Shown piece after piece: positions 42,428 through 46,255 of a stretch of 46,255 bases of DNA. The stretch is from Acidobacteriota bacterium. Lineage in GTDB: Bacteria > Acidobacteriota > Thermoanaerobaculia > Thermoanaerobaculales > Thermoanaerobaculaceae. Within the stretch, counting starts at the first letter, position 1, and the number at the start of each line of letters is the position of its first letter. The position numbers and the translations under genes are program-made. The notes under the pieces are model-generated. The model had not been told where the DNA came from, did not search any database, and saw only the letters and a program-made list of their open reading frames with translations. The DNA lies in the NCBI GenBank assembly GCA_003158745.1, contig PMLC01000067.1:4738-50992 (forward strand), written 5' to 3'.

Positions 42428-44086
42428 TCAGGTTTGCAGGACGCCCCATCGGAACGGAGGGAGCTCCCCCTGATGGGCGCACGCTTCGATGCACCCTGAG
42501 ACGGCCTCTCGGGTGCAACGGGGGTCGAGGATCCCGTCCACCCAGAGGCGCGCAGCAGCGTAGCGGGGGTCCTCGGTCGCCTCGTAGCACGCGCGGATCT
42601 CGTCGAGCAGGGCCTGCTTCTCCTCCTCGCTCACGGCGCGCTTACCGACCTGGAGCTGCAGCAGAGTCTGAGCCGCCTGCTCGCCGCCCATGACCGCGAT
42701 GCACGCCGACGGCCACGCAAAGATGAAGCGCGGGCCGTATGCCTTCCCGGCCATCGCGTAGTTCCCGGCGCCGTACGAATTGCCGATGACGACGGTGATC
42801 TTGGGCACTGCGCTGTTGGCCACAACGTTGACCATCTTGGCGCCGTCCTTGATGATCCCCTCGCGCTCGGCCCGCGAGCCGACCATGAATCCCGTGACGT
42901 CCTGGAGGAAGAGCAGCGGGATCCCCTTCTGGTTGCAGAGCTCGACGAAGCGTGCGCCCTTGTCGGCGGCGTCGGCGTAAATCACGCCGCCAATCTGCAT
43001 CTCGCGCTCCTTTGGATCGAGCCCGCGTTTGCGCACCACCACCGCACGCTGGTTTGCGACCATCCCCAACGCCCAGCCGTCAATCCGGCCCGTGCCGCAC
43101 ACCAGCGTGCGGCCTGAGGTCGCCTTATACTCGTCGAACTCGGAGCGGTCGAGAAGGTGCGCCAGCAACGCATAGGTGTCGTACGGCCGCGTGCGGTCGG
43201 TGGGCATCACGCCCATGATCTGGGTCAGGTCGACCGCCGGTTCGGCCGGCTCGATGCGGTCGAACGGTACCAGGCGCGGGATGGCGAGTTGCCCCACGCG
43301 GTTGCGTACTGCTGCGAGGCACGACCCGTCGTCCGGGAAGCGGTCATCCACCACCATTGCCACATCGGCCATCACTTCCGCGCCGCCCAGCTGCTCGGCG
43401 TCGATCTGCTCACCGATCGCCGCGCGGACCAGCGCCGGGCCGGCGAGGAAGATCGAGCCGGTCCCCTCCACGATCAGAGCCTCGTCGGACATGATCGGCA
43501 GGTAGGCGCCGCCCGCCACGCACGGACCCATGATCGCCGCAATTTGGTAGATCCCCGCAGCCGATAGGCGGGCGTTGTTGTAGAACACGCGCCCAAAGTG
43601 CTCCTTGTCAGGGAAGATCTCCTCCTGGAGAGGGAGGAACACGCCGGCGGAGTCGACCAGGTAGACCACCGGGAGCCGGTTCTCGAGCGCGATCTCCTGC
43701 GCCCGCAGGATTTTCTTGCAGGTGATCGGGAACCACGCCCCGGCCTTGACCGTGGCGTCGTTGGCCACGACGACGCAGCGGCGGCCGCAGACGATGCCGA
43801 TGCCCATCACGCACCCAGCCGACGGGGCGCCACCCCACGCCTCGTACATCCCCCACCCCGCCCACACCCCGAGCTCGAGGAACGGCGTGCCGGGGTCGAG
43901 CAGCGCCCGCAGGCGCTCCCGCACCAGCATCTTGCCCTGCGACGTCTGCCGCGCGGCCGCCTTCTCACCGCCGCCGGCGCGGAGGCTCGCCTCTTCCGCA
44001 TGCAGTCCGTCGAGAACGCCCCGCCAGTGCGCCAGGTTGGTGTCGAAACCTGCGCCGCGCCGCGTCGAGCCGGACAATTGGCGCAT
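42428..44086 (-). CDS. Acyl-CoA carboxylase carboxyltransferase (beta) subunit
   Basis: Transfers carboxyl from biotin carrier to an acyl-CoA (propionyl-, methylcrotonyl- or similar), in the cytoplasm. It has 552 residues. The two crotonase-like halves are visible: the N-terminal half with GGAPSAGCVMGIGIVCGR and the oxyanion-hole segment GPCVAGGAYLPIMSDE, and the C-terminal half with VTGFMVGSRAEREGIIKDGAKMV and GNSYGAGNYAMAGKAYGPRFIFAWPSA. The acyl-CoA substrate cannot be fixed without a specificity comparison. The biotin-carboxylase partner is not in the window. ATG 44086 has AAGGGGGA four bases upstream. It is divergent from acpS and the acyl-CoA synthetase. Confidence 0.9.
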   Translation of the reverse strand: MRQLSGSTRRGAGFDTNLAHWRGVLDGLHAEEASLRAGGGEKAAARQTSQGKMLVRERLRALLDPGTPFLELGVWAGWGMYEAWGGAPSAGCVMGIGIVCGRRCVVVANDATVKAGAWFPITCKKILRAQEIALENRLPVVYLVDSAGVFLPLQEEIFPDKEHFGRVFYNNARLSAAGIYQIAAIMGPCVAGGAYLPIMSDEALIVEGTGSIFLAGPALVRAAIGEQIDAEQLGGAEVMADVAMVVDDRFPDDGSCLAAVRNRVGQLAIPRLVPFDRIEPAEPAVDLTQIMGVMPTDRTRPYDTYALLAHLLDRSEFDEYKATSGRTLVCGTGRIDGWALGMVANQRAVVVRKRGLDPKEREMQIGGVIYADAADKGARFVELCNQKGIPLLFLQDVTGFMVGSRAEREGIIKDGAKMVNVVANSAVPKITVVIGNSYGAGNYAMAGKAYGPRFIFAWPSACIAVMGGEQAAQTLLQLQVGKRAVSEEEKQALLDEIRACYEATEDPRYAAARLWVDGILDPRCTREAVSGCIEACAHQGELPPFRWGVLQT

Positions 44087-44394
44087 CGGATCCCCCTTGC
44101 CTTCCGTCAGCCCAGGGTACGACAGTCCGGACCGAGACCCAAACCCAAGATCGAGGGAGTGGAGTCCGATGACGGTGCTATCCTTCGATCAGCCCCCGTC
44201 TCTCGCACCGGTCACGGCCTCTTCGCGTCCAGGTCGAGAGTCCCGGAACCTGGCAGAACCGAATGATCTCACAAGATCTTGACATGCGGGAAAGGCCGGT
44301 CGTATCGTTAGGACCGCTTCGGTGAACTCTCGATGATAGCGAACTTGTCTCAACAGAGTGTAGACCCCCGACTCGTCCCGGCGAGGGGGCATCC
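44087..44394. other. Divergent intergenic region, carboxylase/acpS
   Basis: 308 bases without a gene. It holds the promoter-operator candidate at 44265-44308; in the rest I see no ORF with a ribosome site, no RNA gene fold and no repeat shared with the other loci. Confidence 0.4.
44265..44308 (+). promoter_or_regulatory. Putative promoter with overlapping palindrome for acpS
   Basis: TTGACA (44279-44284), an 18-base spacer and TATCGT (44303-44308) give a good -35 and a fair -10. The inverted repeat GATCT-CACA-AGATC (44265-44278) abuts the -35 and could be an operator. The GTG start is about 86 bases past the -10. Confidence 0.5.
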
Positions 44395-44802
44395 GTGATC
44401 GTCGGCCTCGGGACCGACGTGCTGGAGGTGGTGCGGATGGAGGCCGAGCTTGGCGACGGCGCCGGTTTCCGCGATGCAATCTTCACACCCGCCGAGATCG
44501 TCTACTGCGAGGGGATGCGCTACCCCGCACTGCACTACGCCGCGCGCTTCGCGGCCAAGGAGGCCCTGTTCAAGGCACTGGGTGCGGACGGACACGCCGG
44601 GATGAGATGGCGCGAAACCGAAGTGCTCCGCGAAGAGAGCGGACGGCCGCACATCGTCCTGCACGGCTCCACACGGGAGCTCGCGGACAGACTCGCGGTC
44701 GACGAGGTTTTCGTTACGCTGGCCCACACCGCCGAGCTGGCGTCCGCGACCGTGGTCCTGGAGTCCCGACGGGAGTCGGGCAGAGGGAGGCAACGAGGAT
44801 GA
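44395..44802 (+). CDS. acpS: Holo-[acyl-carrier-protein] synthase
   Basis: Transfers 4'-phosphopantetheine from CoA to acyl carrier protein, making the active carrier for fatty-acid synthesis. It has 135 residues. Motifs GLGTDVLEVVRME (metal-binding Asp8) and RFAAKEALFKALG (Glu56) are intact; FVTLAHTAELASATVVLE is the usual C-terminal strand. The start is GTG at 44395. Its ATGA overlap with the acyl-CoA synthetase suggests co-translation. It depends on CoA, whose late step is encoded by coaD in this window, but the two genes are far apart. Confidence 0.92.
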   Translation: MIVGLGTDVLEVVRMEAELGDGAGFRDAIFTPAEIVYCEGMRYPALHYAARFAAKEALFKALGADGHAGMRWRETEVLREESGRPHIVLHGSTRELADRLAVDEVFVTLAHTAELASATVVLESRRESGRGRQRG

Positions 44803-46255
44803 GCACGGTGGTGACCCACTTTACTTACGAGGAGCGAGTGACCGACTTCGACTGGGCGCTCTCCGAAAACGAGCTCGGTGTCAGCCGGGATGGACGCATC
44901 AACATCGGCTGGCACTGCAGCGACCGCATCTGCGAGCTCGGGCGGGCACACGTCCCCGCCCTCATTTGGGAGGACTTCGCCGGCGTCGGCCGCGTCTACA
45001 CGTTCGATGATCTCCGTGTCCTTTCCAACACCATCGCTCGCTTCCTCCAGAGTCTCGGTGTGGTGCCCGGCGAGCGCGTGTGCCTGTTCATGGATCGCAT
45101 CCCCGAACTCTACATCGGCTTCCTCGGGATCCTGAAGATGGGTGCCATCGCTCAGCCGCTGTTCTCCGCGTTCGGCGAGGACTCGCTGTGGACCCGCCTC
45201 GAGAACGCCGGAACGACCGCAATCATCACCCAGAGAAAGCACGTCCACAAGGTGCGCAAGATCCGGGATCGGCTCCCGGCGCTCAAACACGTCGTCGTTG
45301 TGGACGCCGGGGACACGCCGTTGCAGCCGGGCGAGACCGCGATGGCCCTCGACTCCCTGCCTCGGATCGACCACTTCGAGGTCTACCCTTCGACCGGCGA
45401 GACCCCGTCGGTGCTGCACTATACCTCGGGCACGACCGGCCAGCCGAAGGGTGCGCAGCACGTCCACTACTCTCTGGTCTCCCAGTACCTCACCGCCAAA
45501 TGGGTGCTCGACCTTCAGCCGGACGACATCTACTGGTGCAACGCGGACCCCGGTTGGGTGACGGGAACCTCCTACGGCATCATCGGGCCGTGGTCGAACG
45601 GCATCACGCAGGTTGTGCTCGACTCCGGCTTCAACACCGAGCGCTGGTACTCGTTCATCGCCAAGCACCGCGTCACCGTGTGGTACTCGGCGCCTACCGC
45701 AATCCGCCTCCTGATGCGGGATGGAACCGAAGTAGCGAGGCGCCACGATCTCTCCTCGCTGCGCCACCTTGCGAGCGTCGGCGAACCGCTCAATGCCGAA
45801 GCCGTGATCTGGTCCAAGGAGGCGTTCGGCCTTCCCTTCCACGACACCTTCTGGCAGACCGAGACCGGCTGCATCGTAGTCAGCAACCTCCCCGGAATGG
45901 CGATCAAGCCCGGCTCGATGGGCAAGCCGTTCCCGGGAATCACAGGGACGGTGCTCGATCCGAGGACGTTCGAGCCCGTCACGACGCCCGGCAGCGTCGG
46001 CCTGATCGCGCTGCGCCCCGGCTGGCCCTCGATGATCCGCAGCTATTGGAACAACCCGATCGGCTACGCCAACAAGTTCCGAAACGGGTGGTACCTGTGC
46101 GGCGACAGGGCGAGCATCGACACCGACGGCTACTTCTGGTTCGTCGGCCGGGACGACGACGTGATCAACACGGGCGGCCACCTGGTCGGCCCGTTCGAGA
46201 TCGAGTCGGCGCTCCTCGAGCACCCGGCGGTGGCGGAGTCCGCCGCGGTCGCCAA
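44799..46255 (+). CDS. AMP-forming acetyl/acyl-CoA synthetase (3'-truncated by window)
   Basis: Activates a carboxylic acid with ATP to acyl-AMP, then transfers the acyl group to CoA. Some 485 residues are visible, open to the window end. Motifs of the ANL superfamily: YTSGTTGQPKGAQ (from residue 208), YWCNADPGWVTGTSYGI, WQTETG near 350, and near the end GDRASIDTDGYFWFVGRDDDVINTGGHLVGPFEIES. GHLVGPFEIES is the acetyl/acyl-CoA synthetase hinge motif, so AcsA-like substrate range is the best guess, not proven. The C-terminal lysine domain is cut off. ATG 44799 overlaps the acpS stop and has GGGAGG upstream. A 562-residue antisense ORF (44535-46223) is not real. Confidence 0.88.
   Translation, partial: MSTVVTHFTYEERVTDFDWALSENELGVSRDGRINIGWHCSDRICELGRAHVPALIWEDFAGVGRVYTFDDLRVLSNTIARFLQSLGVVPGERVCLFMDRIPELYIGFLGILKMGAIAQPLFSAFGEDSLWTRLENAGTTAIITQRKHVHKVRKIRDRLPALKHVVVVDAGDTPLQPGETAMALDSLPRIDHFEVYPSTGETPSVLHYTSGTTGQPKGAQHVHYSLVSQYLTAKWVLDLQPDDIYWCNADPGWVTGTSYGIIGPWSNGITQVVLDSGFNTERWYSFIAKHRVTVWYSAPTAIRLLMRDGTEVARRHDLSSLRHLASVGEPLNAEAVIWSKEAFGLPFHDTFWQTETGCIVVSNLPGMAIKPGSMGKPFPGITGTVLDPRTFEPVTTPGSVGLIALRPGWPSMIRSYWNNPIGYANKFRNGWYLCGDRASIDTDGYFWFVGRDDDVINTGGHLVGPFEIESALLEHPAVAESAAVA

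Noticed and set aside
44535-46223. 562-residue ORF antisense to acpS and the acyl-CoA synthetase
   Set aside because: The plus-strand frame carries every ANL motif; the antisense is Asp/Arg-rich with none.

Overview
The window is GC-rich chromosomal DNA from a diderm (outer-membrane-bearing) bacterium, read as probable Acidobacteriota. The outer membrane is shown by BamA, a LolC/E-LolD pair, a DUF481 barrel and several lipoboxes. The Acidobacteriota guess rests on family content: an S55/SpoIVB-like secreted protein, DUF1684 lipoproteins, a Ser/Thr kinase-PEGA relic, and a DAHP synthase of the AroQ-independent I-beta type. It is an inference from gene content; there is no rRNA in the window to confirm it. 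I see no tRNA, rRNA, CRISPR, prophage or replication origin.

Layout. 1-6.5 kb (+): 3' part of an AmmeMemoRadiSam radical SAM gene, then smc and an O-antigen ligase/polymerase-like membrane protein two bases behind it. 6.8-7.6 kb (+): an EamA transporter. 7.65-8.14 kb: a gene-free stretch holding two facing copies of a structured repeat. 8.1-12.2 kb (-): a large three-part outer-membrane-type protein, a DUF1684 lipoprotein and an exported hypothetical protein. 12.2-19.5 kb (+): aroF, S55 peptidase-like protein, exported propeller protein, coaD, and a secreted zinc-peptidase/TPR protein, with very tight or overlapping joins through coaD. 19.6-22.2 kb (-): two DUF883-like envelope proteins, a zinc-ribbon/DUF2007 protein and a wrecked kinase-PEGA pseudogene. 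22.3-24.9 kb (+): beta-CASP metallo-hydrolase overlapping a YihY/BrkB membrane protein. 24.9-25.7 kb (-): UbiE/MenG-like methyltransferase. 25.8-26.7 kb: an IS630 relic. 26.9-35.4 kb (-): lysS, lolC/E, lolD, clpC, bamA, an envelope-biogenesis operon with an unusual ClpC member. 35.6-38.2 kb (+): VKOR-thioredoxin fusion, cysteine-rich OmpA-like protein, TlpA lipoprotein, a compact extracytoplasmic redox operon. 38.2-42.3 kb: DUF481 protein (-), then a second DUF1684 lipoprotein, purine nucleoside phosphorylase, MBL-fold hydrolase and an adhesin-like beta-repeat protein (+). 42.4-46.3 kb: acyl-CoA carboxylase beta subunit (-), acpS and a truncated AMP-forming acyl-CoA synthetase (+), which together point to acyl-CoA/fatty-acid metabolism.

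The most unusual content is between genes. Five loci carry arrays of reiterated 6-8-base words folding into large imperfect palindromes, and each lies just after the stop codon of a gene. A separate palindromic insert flanked by a 16-base direct repeat splits what appears to have been a stop/start overlap between lolC/E and lolD. The two facing repeats at 7.7-8.0 kb share flanks and loop but differ in their stem by changes on both sides that keep it paired.
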